Assembly: GCA_036479015.1 (NCBI GenBank)
Contig: JAZGFB010000051.1
Span: forward strand, 1 to 8,531
Direction of reading: 5' to 3'
Length of the DNA: 8,531 nt
Source of the DNA: NVTR01 sp036479015
GTDB taxonomy: Bacteria > Pseudomonadota > Alphaproteobacteria > Rhodobacterales > Rhodobacteraceae
Positions 1 to 6,625 of this stretch are shown here, one piece after another; positions within the stretch are counted from its first letter, which is position 1; the number at the start of each line of letters is the position of its first letter. The notes beneath the pieces are model-generated. The model was given only the letters and a program-made list of their open reading frames with translations, was not told where the DNA came from and made no database searches. The position numbers and the translations under genes were made by a program.

Positions 1-191
1 CAATAAGAAACACCCAGAAGCACCAGCCATGCAAACAAAAACACTGTCATTTCCAGTGACCACAATATATTTGTGTTCAAATCTTATCCCGCGATCACAT
101 TGGAAAATGTGATAAAAACCATAATCACCAAAATTGCAGCGATCAGATTTTCTTCAAGCGCGTCCGAAAATCTTTTTGCTTTGCCTTGCAT
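1..191 (-). pseudogene. dctQ: TRAP transporter small permease DctQ, 5' part with in-frame stop
   Basis: This is the start of the small four-helix membrane subunit of a C4-dicarboxylate TRAP transporter, which pairs with DctM in the inner membrane. The ATG at 191 is preceded by AGGGGG seven bases upstream. Residues 1-34 read like a DctQ N terminus: a short charged lead, then a hydrophobic helix (about 16-34) ending in FSNVIA. In this family an Arg-Tyr pair follows, but here the next codons are GGA TAA, a stop at codon 36 (plus-strand 84-86). The same frame continues without a shift as NTNILWSLEMTVFLFAWLVL, the expected second helix region, and runs off the left edge. The gene is therefore interrupted by a point nonsense change, not a frameshift, unless it is a sequencing error. 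No internal start that would restore the first helix is visible. dctM is expected further left. Confidence 0.75.
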
Positions 192-229
192 TCCGTAGCC
201 CCCTGTTGCTGCGTTTGCCGGTGTTTGTT

Positions 230-258
230 GGCGCGGCCCACACAATGCGGACCGCGCC
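230..258 (-). promoter_or_regulatory. Stem-loop between dctP and dctQ
   Basis: Ten-base arms (230-239 and 249-258, G+C-rich, one G-T wobble) enclose a nine-base loop in the 83-bp gap behind dctP. No T-run follows in the direction of transcription, so it is not a classic terminator. In TRAP operons the binding protein is needed in excess over the permease. A 3' stem-loop that stabilises the dctP message or partly stops transcription would fit, but that role is inferred. Confidence 0.55.
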
Positions 259-274
259 GGATTTTCTGACCGCT

Positions 275-1276
275 TTAGTTGGTCATATTAATGGCTTGGG
301 CTGTGGCGATATTTTCGGCACCTACGTCGCCCTCAAATTGGGTCCAGACCGGTTTCATTACGTCCACCCAAGCGGCACGCTGTTCAGCTGTCAATTCGCG
401 CACAACGCCACCAGCGGCAATCACCGAAGCCTTGGCTTCTTCATTGATACGGGTGCTTTCGCCGTTTCGTGTGTCGGTTACTTCGGCAACGATTGTCATG
501 AACTGTTCGCGCACATCAGCAGGTAGGCTGTCCAGCCAATCAACCGATGTCACCAGCAAGTAATCGATGATCCCGTGGTTGGTTTCGGTGGTTCCATCCT
601 GGACTTCGAAGAACTTCTTGCCAAAGATATTAGACCAGGTGTTTTCTTGCCCATCTACGACACCCTGCTGCAGAGCCCCGTAAACTTCTGAGAACGCCAT
701 TTTTTGTGGTGAACCTCCGATGGCTTCCATCTGTGCCACCAGAACATCAGAGCTTTGGACCCGGAACTTCAGGCCATTGGCATCTGATGGGTTCACCAGC
801 GGCACGTTTGCCGACATCTGCTTCATGCCATTGTGCCAAAATGCCAGACCTTGAAGTCCGCGCTTTTGCATGGAATCAAGCATTCCCTGACCGGTTTCAG
901 ACAGTTGGAATTCATTCACAGCGTCGATGTTGCTGAACATGAATGGCAAATCGAATATGCGGAACTGTTTGGTGAACTTTTCAAACTTGGACAATGAAGG
1001 TGCCGCCAATTGAACGTCACCCTGCAACATTGCTTCCAGCACTTTGTTGTCATCATAAAGCGTCGAGTTTGGAAACACTTCCATACAGGCAACACCGTTC
1101 ATTTCTTCGTTCACCCGCGCCTCCAATAGCGAAGCAGCAATGCCTTTGGGGTGCTTATCTGTGTTAGTCACGTGGGCGAATTTGATAACAATCTCGCCTT
1201 CTTCACAGCTTGCCAGCGCCGCACCGGCACTAAATGTCATTGTCGCGGCCAAAGCCGTTGCAGTCAGTAGTTTCAT
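275..1276 (-). CDS. dctP: C4-dicarboxylate TRAP transporter substrate-binding protein DctP
   Basis: This is the periplasmic solute receptor that binds C4-dicarboxylates (succinate, fumarate, malate) and delivers them to DctQM, which is driven by an ion gradient. The 333-residue length is normal for the family. Residues 1-22 form a signal peptide (Lys2, hydrophobic core, ALA before the likely cut). Family motifs are FAHV (33-36), FDLPFMF (108-114), FRVQSSDVL (171-179) with Arg172 as the likely carboxylate-binding arginine, MAFSEVYGALQQGVVDGQEN (193-212), and a DctP-like C-terminal helix. Cys24 and Cys64 are the only two cysteines and could form a disulphide in the periplasm. The start is supported by GGGAGG five bases upstream of ATG. 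It lies downstream of dctBD on the same strand and directly before dctQ. The exact substrate cannot be proved from sequence, but the neighbouring DctB/DctD pair favours dicarboxylates. Confidence 0.92.
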   Translation of the reverse strand: MKLLTATALAATMTFSAGAALASCEEGEIVIKFAHVTNTDKHPKGIAASLLEARVNEEMNGVACMEVFPNSTLYDDNKVLEAMLQGDVQLAAPSLSKFEKFTKQFRIFDLPFMFSNIDAVNEFQLSETGQGMLDSMQKRGLQGLAFWHNGMKQMSANVPLVNPSDANGLKFRVQSSDVLVAQMEAIGGSPQKMAFSEVYGALQQGVVDGQENTWSNIFGKKFFEVQDGTTETNHGIIDYLLVTSVDWLDSLPADVREQFMTIVAEVTDTRNGESTRINEEAKASVIAAGGVVRELTAEQRAAWVDVMKPVWTQFEGDVGAENIATAQAINMTN

Positions 1277-1507
1277 GGGATCCTCCCGGAAAATAGTTTC
1301 AAGACGCCTGATTTGGCGTGTCCTGTAAGGCTAGATGGTTTTAGGTGTTCGACAATTGGGTTTTTAGGAACTGTCAGATCTTTCCGGAAGGTAATGAAAA
1401 AACAGGCAGTTAGTGTGTTTTAATACCGATGCAGAGCAACCCAGCCCGGATAGTTGTGCGAAAAGCCATACAGTGCAATGTCCGAATGTGCGTAAATCCG
1501 CACACCT
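1277..1507 (-). promoter_or_regulatory. dctD-dctP intergenic region with probable dctP promoter
   Basis: This 231-bp gap separates dctD from dctP and probably holds the transport-operon promoter. Read in the dctP direction there is no GG-N10-GC core, so no sigma-54 -24/-12 site. A weak sigma-70-like pair is TTGTCG (1350-1355) and TAGCCT (1328-1333) with 16 bases between. An inverted repeat, ACGCC-N6-GGCGT (1304-1319), lies 28 bases before the dctP start, and TTCCGGAA also occurs in the gap. These are candidate DctD or repressor sites only. No convincing terminator of dctD was found. Confidence 0.4.
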
Positions 1508-2713
1508 TCAGGGGCGAAATGCCTCGGGTCGAATCCCAAGTTTTGCCAGCCTGTCGTAAAAGGTTTTCCGCGGCAGCCCAAGTTCCTTGGCGGTGTTGCT
1601 GGCGTGCCCGGAATTGCGCCTAAGCGCATCTTCGATCAACCCCCGCTCAACACGTTCCAATTGGGCACTCAGTCCCAATGTTTCGGTATCACCGGCAAGC
1701 CCCCAAGCCACACGTTTGGCATGGTTGCGCAAAGCGCGGATGTTTCCCTGCCAGTCCAGTCCTTGCAGCCCGGCAGCGGCCCCCTGCCCGGCGGTATCAC
1801 TGATCGGCGCACCGGCGTCTATCTCTTCACGCAGGAATTTATTGAATAGCACCGGGATATCTTCGCGCCGCTCGCGCAGGGGCGCGACGCTGATACGCAT
1901 GACCCCAAGCGCATAAAACAGCTCATCGTCCAGTTCACCCGCATGGACCATGGCCTCGGGGTTGGGGCCAGTGGTGGCAAACACTTGGGCGTCCGGAAGG
2001 CCGGACAAAAACGTCGACAGGCGGGTCTGTTGGGCGGCATTCAAGCGTTCCAGATCGCACAGCAGCAGCGCCTCTGATGTCCCTGCCCCCTTTGGCAATA
2101 ATTCTGGATCGTCGCAATTCAACCGCCGCAACCCCGTGGTGTTCCCTCGCGCATTCAAAATAAGGCGTGCCACATATCCCCGCCCGCTGCCGCGCTCACC
2201 GCTCAGGACCACCGGCATGTTCGATCGCCCGGAACGCTGTATCGCCTGTCGGATTTGCATGGCTGCTGTCGACGTTCCAAGAAAGCCACCGCTTTCATTC
2301 AGTGCCATATCCAACTGCTGCTTCAGAGCCCGGTTTTCCAGCACCAATGTGCGGGTCCGCAGGCATTTATCCACCGCTTCCAAAAGATGTTTGGGATCGC
2401 ATGGTTTTTCCAGAAAATCATCGGCACCCTCACGCATCCCGCGCACAGCTGTCGGGATGTCCCCCTGGCCCGTCAGCAGAATTATCGGCAGTTCGGGGTC
2501 GATTTTTCGGGAGTGTTTCAGTAGATCAAAACCATCTTTTCCCGGCATCCGCACATCGCTGACAATCACACCGGCGAAATCAGAAGTGATATGGTCTTTG
2601 GCTTCAATAAACGATGCTGCCAAGATTGGCCGGTATCCCCCCAGCACTAGGGTCTGACCAAGGGCTTCGCGCACCGCCACATCATCATCAACCAACAGCA
2701 CAGGGCGGGTCAT
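1508..2713 (-). CDS. dctD: DctD-like NtrC-family response regulator with degenerate AAA+ domain
   Basis: This is the cytoplasmic response regulator partner of DctB, expected to control dctPQM. The receiver domain (about 3-118) has the acidic pair Asp10-Asp11, phospho-acceptor Asp53, Thr81 and Lys103. The central AAA+ domain (about 145-340) keeps the overall fold, including PLRERREDIPVL (278-289) and DWQGNIRALRN (320-330), but is degenerate. Walker A reads GERGSGRG (172-179), with Arg replacing the ATP-binding Lys. Walker B reads LLLCDLERL (216-224). The stretch carrying the GAFTGA sigma-54 loop is absent: only about 15 residues separate LNC (198-200) from Walker B, where the family has about 40. 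A Fis-type HTH (about 362-392) ends the protein. At 401 residues it is shorter than classic DctD (about 440-460). The start overlaps the dctB stop (ATGA) with AAGGA upstream, so the two are translationally coupled. Confidence 0.85.
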   Translation of the reverse strand: MTRPVLLVDDDVAVREALGQTLVLGGYRPILAASFIEAKDHITSDFAGVIVSDVRMPGKDGFDLLKHSRKIDPELPIILLTGQGDIPTAVRGMREGADDFLEKPCDPKHLLEAVDKCLRTRTLVLENRALKQQLDMALNESGGFLGTSTAAMQIRQAIQRSGRSNMPVVLSGERGSGRGYVARLILNARGNTTGLRRLNCDDPELLPKGAGTSEALLLCDLERLNAAQQTRLSTFLSGLPDAQVFATTGPNPEAMVHAGELDDELFYALGVMRISVAPLRERREDIPVLFNKFLREEIDAGAPISDTAGQGAAAGLQGLDWQGNIRALRNHAKRVAWGLAGDTETLGLSAQLERVERGLIEDALRRNSGHASNTAKELGLPRKTFYDRLAKLGIRPEAFRP

Positions 2714-4545
2714 GGGGTTTCCTTGTCGGCAGGGTTCAGGTTAACGGTGAAAGTCGCACCGCCGTCAACATGGTTGCGTCCTGTGATTTGCCCGCCAAAG
2801 CTTTGGACGATGCCGTAAGAAATTGACAGTCCCAATCCCATGCCTTCAGATTTCCCCACAGCCTTGGTCGAATAAAACGGATCAAAGATTTTTTCGGCGT
2901 CAATCAGCCCGGGGCCATTGTCACGCACCGTCAACTTGGTCGCGGGACCCGTGCTGTCAATGGATATCCAAATGGATTTTCTGGCCTGTTCTTCCATCGC
3001 ATCGATGGCATTGGACAACAGGTTTAGCAACACCTGTTGCAGGCGAACTTCGCCGCCCATCACCCAAACCGGTGAACCCGGCAGCGTCTTGTGGATGCAG
3101 ACACCGGCCTGTTCCAAGCGTTTTTCGCTAAGCTCCAGCGCCGCGGATATCACCTGGTTCAACTCCACACGGGTCATGGGCTCGCCTTCTTTGCGCGAAA
3201 ATGTCCGAAGGTTCTTTATGATCCGCCCCATGCGCCGGGCAAGGTCTGAAATACGGCTCAGGTTATCTGCGGTTGTTTTCCTGTCTCCTTGCTCCAAAAA
3301 CTGTTCTGCATTTTCTGCGAACGATCGGATTGCCATTAGTGGCTGATTCAACTCGTGGCTGATCCCGGCTGACATCTGACCCAGTGCCGACAATTTACCC
3401 GCCTGAATCAAATCCTGTTGCGCCTGTCGCAATCCTTCGTTGGCATCCGATAATTGCCGCGTGCGCCGTTCTACCCTAGCCTCTAATTCCTGCTTGGCTG
3501 TTTCTTCAATGGTGAGCAGTTGGGCCAGCGCCAGACGTCGCTGACTTAGGATCATCAACAAAGCCCCAAGAACCAGTGACACGGCAGCCGCAAATGCAGA
3601 TTGCAACATCGCCGAGGTGAATGCCGGGGCAGTATCAATCAGAATTCGGGCATCCAATTCCACAACCGGAACGGCGCGGCTCAGGCGCAACATCGTTTTC
3701 CCGTCAAACGGGCCTTCGGAAAACCGAAGAACGGCAAAATCGCCAATCTTCTGTCTAGTATGGTGTGGGAAAGCGAGTATTTGTAGGTCACCGTACTTTA
3801 CAGCCTGCGCCACTGTGCGGGCAGGTGTGCGGCCATCATCTTCGCTTCGAAAAAGCAGACCCCGGCGGTTAGACACGAATACTACGTTGGAACTGTCTAC
3901 AAAGTACAACGCATTGGGACTGGCACGCCAATCGGTTTCAACCGCTTCAATATCCACTTTGACGACGATAGCGCCCAGAGGGCCACCATCCCGTTGCTTG
4001 ACCGGTGCGGCGGAAAAAAAAATTCGCCCACTTTCCTGGCTAAACCCCTGCGCCGTCCCCAGTGCCGAATTCATTGCCCGAATGAAAAATGGCGTGTCGC
4101 CAAATTCTGACAGAACTGGCGATGCCTGAGAAGATGCAACCACCTGACCGTCACTGGTCAGCACAAAAATTTCCAGCGAACCGGTTTTGTCAGCAGTCTT
4201 TAGCAAAAGTGCCTGTGCATTGGCATCGAATTGATCCGTTTCATTTTGTAACAGCGCAATCAGGCCCGGATGATCGGCCAAAACCACCGACAGTTGCCGA
4301 AACCGTTGCAAATGCGACTGTATGCGATCTGCGGCCAGCGCCAGTTCTGTTTGACCACGCTGTGAAATTTGCCCAAGAGAATTCTGATAAGCCCACCACC
4401 AAACTCCACCGGCCAGCAACCCGACGAGGAACAGATATCCAATTGATGGCAGCAACAATTTTCGCAAGCTTCGCCTTTCGAATGCGGTTTTTTGGGCGTC
4501 TCTGAGAGTTTTGGCAAACTGGCAGAAACCTATGCGGAAGGCCAT
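2710..4545 (-). CDS. dctB: C4-dicarboxylate sensor histidine kinase DctB
   Basis: This is a membrane sensor kinase that detects external dicarboxylate and phosphorylates DctD. Membrane helices at about 29-53 and 311-334 flank a periplasmic sensor domain of about 250 residues (double-Cache/PAS-like, as in DctB). A charged, probably coiled-coil stretch (about 340-385) follows. The catalytic core then has the H-box SHELNQP with His397, the N-box NLLSNAIDA with Asn512, DNGPG (542-546), FDPFYSTK (554-561) and GMGLGL (568-573). The length of 611 is usual for DctB. The start is uncertain. The ATG at 4545 has only a weak Shine-Dalgarno sequence and gives a 26-residue lead; a TTG at codon 27 (4467), behind AAAGGCG, would place the first helix near the N terminus. 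It overlaps dctD by four bases and lies 114 bp downstream of the DUF1612-like gene. Confidence 0.9.
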   Translation of the reverse strand: MAFRIGFCQFAKTLRDAQKTAFERRSLRKLLLPSIGYLFLVGLLAGGVWWWAYQNSLGQISQRGQTELALAADRIQSHLQRFRQLSVVLADHPGLIALLQNETDQFDANAQALLLKTADKTGSLEIFVLTSDGQVVASSQASPVLSEFGDTPFFIRAMNSALGTAQGFSQESGRIFFSAAPVKQRDGGPLGAIVVKVDIEAVETDWRASPNALYFVDSSNVVFVSNRRGLLFRSEDDGRTPARTVAQAVKYGDLQILAFPHHTRQKIGDFAVLRFSEGPFDGKTMLRLSRAVPVVELDARILIDTAPAFTSAMLQSAFAAAVSLVLGALLMILSQRRLALAQLLTIEETAKQELEARVERRTRQLSDANEGLRQAQQDLIQAGKLSALGQMSAGISHELNQPLMAIRSFAENAEQFLEQGDRKTTADNLSRISDLARRMGRIIKNLRTFSRKEGEPMTRVELNQVISAALELSEKRLEQAGVCIHKTLPGSPVWVMGGEVRLQQVLLNLLSNAIDAMEEQARKSIWISIDSTGPATKLTVRDNGPGLIDAEKIFDPFYSTKAVGKSEGMGLGLSISYGIVQSFGGQITGRNHVDGGATFTVNLNPADKETP

Positions 4546-4628
4546 GGCTGCATAATTTCTCAGCTGTTGTAGCGGATGCCTTGCTGTAACAGAATAAATG
4601 TTGCGTCGATCAACGGCTCTTTGGAAGA

Positions 4629-4645
4629 CGCAAAGGACTTTTGCG
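4629..4645 (-). other. Small inverted repeat upstream of dctB
   Basis: CGCAAA (4629-4634) and TTTGCG (4640-4645) form a six-base-arm hairpin with a five-base loop in the 114-bp gap between the DUF1612-like gene and dctB. No T-run follows on the minus strand, so a terminator is doubtful. It could be a weak terminator or an operator for dctBD. No good -35/-10 pair stands out in this gap. Confidence 0.3.
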
Positions 4646-4659
4646 CCGGCATTTCCCCC

Positions 4660-5745
4660 TCAAACCACCACCCCCCAAATCCGGTACCTTTCCTGCCCGG
4701 TGATTTCGCGCACCAGGCCGCGCTCGGTGAACAAGGCAAGGTTCCTCTGCACTGCCGCCCGGCTCGCCCCGGTGTGGGCCTCGGCCGATTGCGCTGAGAG
4801 AACCGGCGTGGCGATCAGGGCAGCGATCAACGCGCGTGGCGTTTTGCCGGAAAGATCTGCAATAGAGTCTGTTGCCCGCCTGTGCCACGCCGCCAACCGG
4901 TCCAGTTCCAGTCGCGCAACACGGGCTGCATTGGCAATACCATCGTACCAAAGTTCTAGTTTGCGCGGTGGCACTCCACTCGCCATTAGCCCCTGCACGC
5001 CAGACAGCGCCAGCGGCAAGAAGGGCAGATGGACTTGATCCGTCGATGCCATCTTCGCGGCAATGATGCTCGGCTCTATCACACCTTCAAAACCCGACAG
5101 CCCAAGCCCGCGCCAAAGGTGGTAGGCAAATGCCGCACGGGTGATCGGATGCAGATCAGCCCTCTGAACCATATCCAGCCAACGCTGTGACAGGGCGCGG
5201 AACTCTTCGCCAACTGGACGTCGCCCCATACCGCCGATCGCGTCGATCTCGCCCAACCCGTCCTCTTCGACCCTAACACGGCCCAAAAAGGCCTCAGGCG
5301 CAAACGGATCGCGACTTCCCAACAACCGCTCCCGCGCCCAATCGGCCAGCGCCAGATCCCGGTGATCCGCATCCGACGCCGACAATCGCAACACGCCGTA
5401 AAGCGCCAGACGCTCCACCGGCAAGCGCTGCCCCTCGGCCCAACTCAACCCAGCCACATCCAAGAGCGCCAACCTGTGGGATATGCCGTCACCACCCGGC
5501 ACTGAAGCCCAGGCTTTCACCGCTTCATCCAGCCGCGCTGTTTCTGCGGCCGCCTGTGCCAACCCCCTGACCTGCGCATTTTCCGCCGCCTGCCAAATAG
5601 CCGCACCCGGCACCCGCACAGTATCCAACCGTGGCAATGGGATCGCCGTCGGGTCAGAATCCACAGGGTCGCCGGGTAGAAACCACAGATCCTCTTCCTG
5701 CGTTTCTGCTTCATAGATTGAGCGAGGGAGGGTTTCGTCAGGCAT
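4660..5745 (-). CDS. DUF1612/HTH_13-like protein (RHE_PE00001-type), putative DNA-binding
   Basis: The function is not established. The general shape matches the DUF1612 plus HTH_13 proteins often found on rhizobial and other alphaproteobacterial plasmids: a poorly conserved alpha-helical N-terminal part, a central block with Ala/Leu-rich helices (about 180-250, including ITRAAFAYHLWRGL and HLPFLPLALSG), then a charged helix (about 277-297). A C-terminal winged helix-turn-helix follows (about 303-361), with the recognition-helix region ASRAAVQRNLALFTERGLV and a wing TGQERYRIW. The 361-residue length fits. No transmembrane segment, signal peptide or catalytic motif is seen. The ATG at 5745 has no clear Shine-Dalgarno sequence. 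Upstream lies a large inverted repeat (5778-5864) that could be its own operator. It precedes dctB on the same strand with a 114-bp gap, so co-transcription is possible, but nothing ties it to dicarboxylate uptake. Family assignment is from memory of motifs. Confidence 0.6.
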   Translation of the reverse strand: MPDETLPRSIYEAETQEEDLWFLPGDPVDSDPTAIPLPRLDTVRVPGAAIWQAAENAQVRGLAQAAAETARLDEAVKAWASVPGGDGISHRLALLDVAGLSWAEGQRLPVERLALYGVLRLSASDADHRDLALADWARERLLGSRDPFAPEAFLGRVRVEEDGLGEIDAIGGMGRRPVGEEFRALSQRWLDMVQRADLHPITRAAFAYHLWRGLGLSGFEGVIEPSIIAAKMASTDQVHLPFLPLALSGVQGLMASGVPPRKLELWYDGIANAARVARLELDRLAAWHRRATDSIADLSGKTPRALIAALIATPVLSAQSAEAHTGASRAAVQRNLALFTERGLVREITGQERYRIWGVVV

Positions 5746-5777
5746 CAGTATTTAAGGGCGATTATCATCATAACGCG

Positions 5778-5864
5778 CATAATACACATATAATGATCAC
5801 ATCACAGGCACTAATTCCAGAGAGTTTTTAGGCATGATAAGTAACCATTATCATGTGTATTGTG
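5778..5864. repeat. Inverted repeat pair, 18-19 bp arms
   Basis: CATAATACACATATAATG (5778-5795) and CATTATCATGTGTATTGTG (5846-5864) are inverted copies of each other, differing by one substitution and one inserted base, with 50 bp between them. The region is much more A+T-rich than its neighbours. It lies 33 bp before the start of the DUF1612-like gene and behind the toxin gene, so it may be a paired operator, a recombination site or the footprint of a small element. The 183-bp gap holds no gene. Confidence 0.6.
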
Positions 5865-5928
5865 TACCGTAAGGATTTGGCGCAGAAATAGGGCTATGGA
5901 TCGTTACATGAAACACAGGCTAAGGGTG

Positions 5929-6315
5929 TCAGACCTTCTTGATCGGCCCGGTGTATTTGGCCACTTGTTTGTCCGAGGTCAGCAGCGTCATACCTTCGCT
6001 CATCGCCTGGGCAATCAGCATCCGATCGAACGGATCACCGTGCAGCATCGGCAACGACGCCAGTTGCAAACAGTGCCGCCCCTCCACCGCCAGTTCCTGA
6101 TAACCGTTGTTCAACAGGCCAGCTCGCAACACGCCGGGATCTGTTTTAAACTCCGGCTTGTTCAACCCACGCTTGATGGCCACTTCCCAGATGCTGGTGA
6201 CACTGAACCAAAGCGTGTGGTCCGGGTTTTTGATCATCTTGTCCGCCGTTGGAGACATCAGATCATCATAGGCCGCCGACCACAGCAAAAGGTGGGTGTC
6301 CAGCAGCAGATTCAA
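5929..6315 (-). CDS. VapC-like PIN-domain ribonuclease toxin
   Basis: This is the toxin of a type II toxin-antitoxin pair. PIN-domain toxins of this group are Mg-dependent RNases that stop translation by cutting specific RNAs. The 128 residues cover one PIN domain. Candidate metal-binding acids are Asp6 (LLLDTH, 4-8), Glu44 (SIWEVAIK, 41-48), Asp97 (DPFDR, 94-98) and Asp115 (LLTSD, 111-115). The block HGDPFDRMLIAQA is characteristic of the COG3744-type subgroup. The start codon is TTG: the first possible start in frame overlaps the antitoxin stop as TTGA, giving the LLLDTH motif at the usual distance from the N terminus. A weak start and coupling would keep toxin below antitoxin. The active site looks intact. 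RNA target unknown. Confidence 0.87.
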   Translation of the reverse strand: MNLLLDTHLLLWSAAYDDLMSPTADKMIKNPDHTLWFSVTSIWEVAIKRGLNKPEFKTDPGVLRAGLLNNGYQELAVEGRHCLQLASLPMLHGDPFDRMLIAQAMSEGMTLLTSDKQVAKYTGPIKKV

Positions 6316-6572
6316 TTCCCCTGCTCCGTGGGTTCCTCATATGTGCCCTCAAACATCGCCTGTATTTCCTCGGCAAACATAGTGTCAAAATCGTCAGGAA
6401 TATCAATTTGCCCCTTCAGAAACCCGGTCCTGCGCGGTGCATCAGCCTCAACCATCACCACCTTAACCAACGGCTTGCCGGCCTTGGCAATGACAAAGGG
6501 TTCGCCGTTGATGGCGGCATCCACCAGTTTTGACAGGTGGGTCTTGGCTTCGTGCATGTTAACGGTTTTCAT
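6312..6572 (-). CDS. Phd/YefM-family antitoxin
   Basis: This is the antitoxin that binds and blocks the PIN toxin encoded directly downstream and probably represses their shared promoter. The N-terminal Phd/YefM DNA-binding half (about 1-45) shows MKTVNMHEAKTHLSKLVDAA, then GEPFVIAKAGKPLVKVV. The acidic C-terminal half (about 48-86, with IDIPDDFD and MFAEEIQ) is the expected flexible toxin-binding part. The ATG at 6572 is preferred, giving 86 residues, because GGAG lies six bases upstream and the protein then begins at the canonical family start. An in-frame TTG four codons earlier would put the start inside the Shine-Dalgarno sequence. The stop overlaps the toxin start. The ATG is only 36 bp from the divergent recombinase gene. 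Confidence 0.88.
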   Translation of the reverse strand: MKTVNMHEAKTHLSKLVDAAINGEPFVIAKAGKPLVKVVMVEADAPRRTGFLKGQIDIPDDFDTMFAEEIQAMFEGTYEEPTEQGN

Positions 6573-6585
6573 AATAATCTCCAAC

Positions 6586-6625
6586 TTAGTCCAGTAGAGT
6601 TAGTCAATATGAGCTCCAAAGTCAA
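6586..6625 (-). promoter_or_regulatory. Probable toxin-antitoxin promoter and operator
   Basis: Read on the minus strand, TTGACT (6620-6625) and TAACTC (6597-6602) are 17 bp apart, a good -35 with a weak -10. Transcription would start near 6590, 18 bases before the antitoxin ATG. TTAGTC occurs twice on the plus strand (6586-6591 and 6600-6605), overlapping the -10 and start site, as expected for autorepression. The -35 lies inside the first codons of the divergent recombinase gene. Confidence 0.4.

Noticed and set aside
1390..1440. T-run after dctD as a rho-independent terminator
   Set aside because: The six-T run on the minus strand is preceded only by a weak A+T arm pair with an 11-base loop, not a stable G+C stem.
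1420..1629. A minus-strand frame overlapping the dctD 3' end and reaching beyond its stop
   Set aside because: I considered whether dctD was frameshifted and truly longer. The dctD frame ends right after a normal Fis-type HTH with a typical C-terminal tail, so the stop at 1508 looks genuine.
1950..2657. A 235-codon plus-strand open frame
   Set aside because: It is antisense to the DctD receiver and AAA+ domains. The product is Ser/Arg-rich with no recognisable domain.
5789..5794. Perfect plus-strand TATAAT as a promoter
   Set aside because: No acceptable -35 lies 16-18 bp upstream and no plus-strand gene follows for about 800 bases. It is part of the A+T-rich inverted repeat arm.
5860..6597. 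A 245-codon plus-strand open frame
   Set aside because: It runs antisense through the whole toxin and antitoxin genes, which have clear family motifs. Its own product shows none, so it is a by-product of their codon use.
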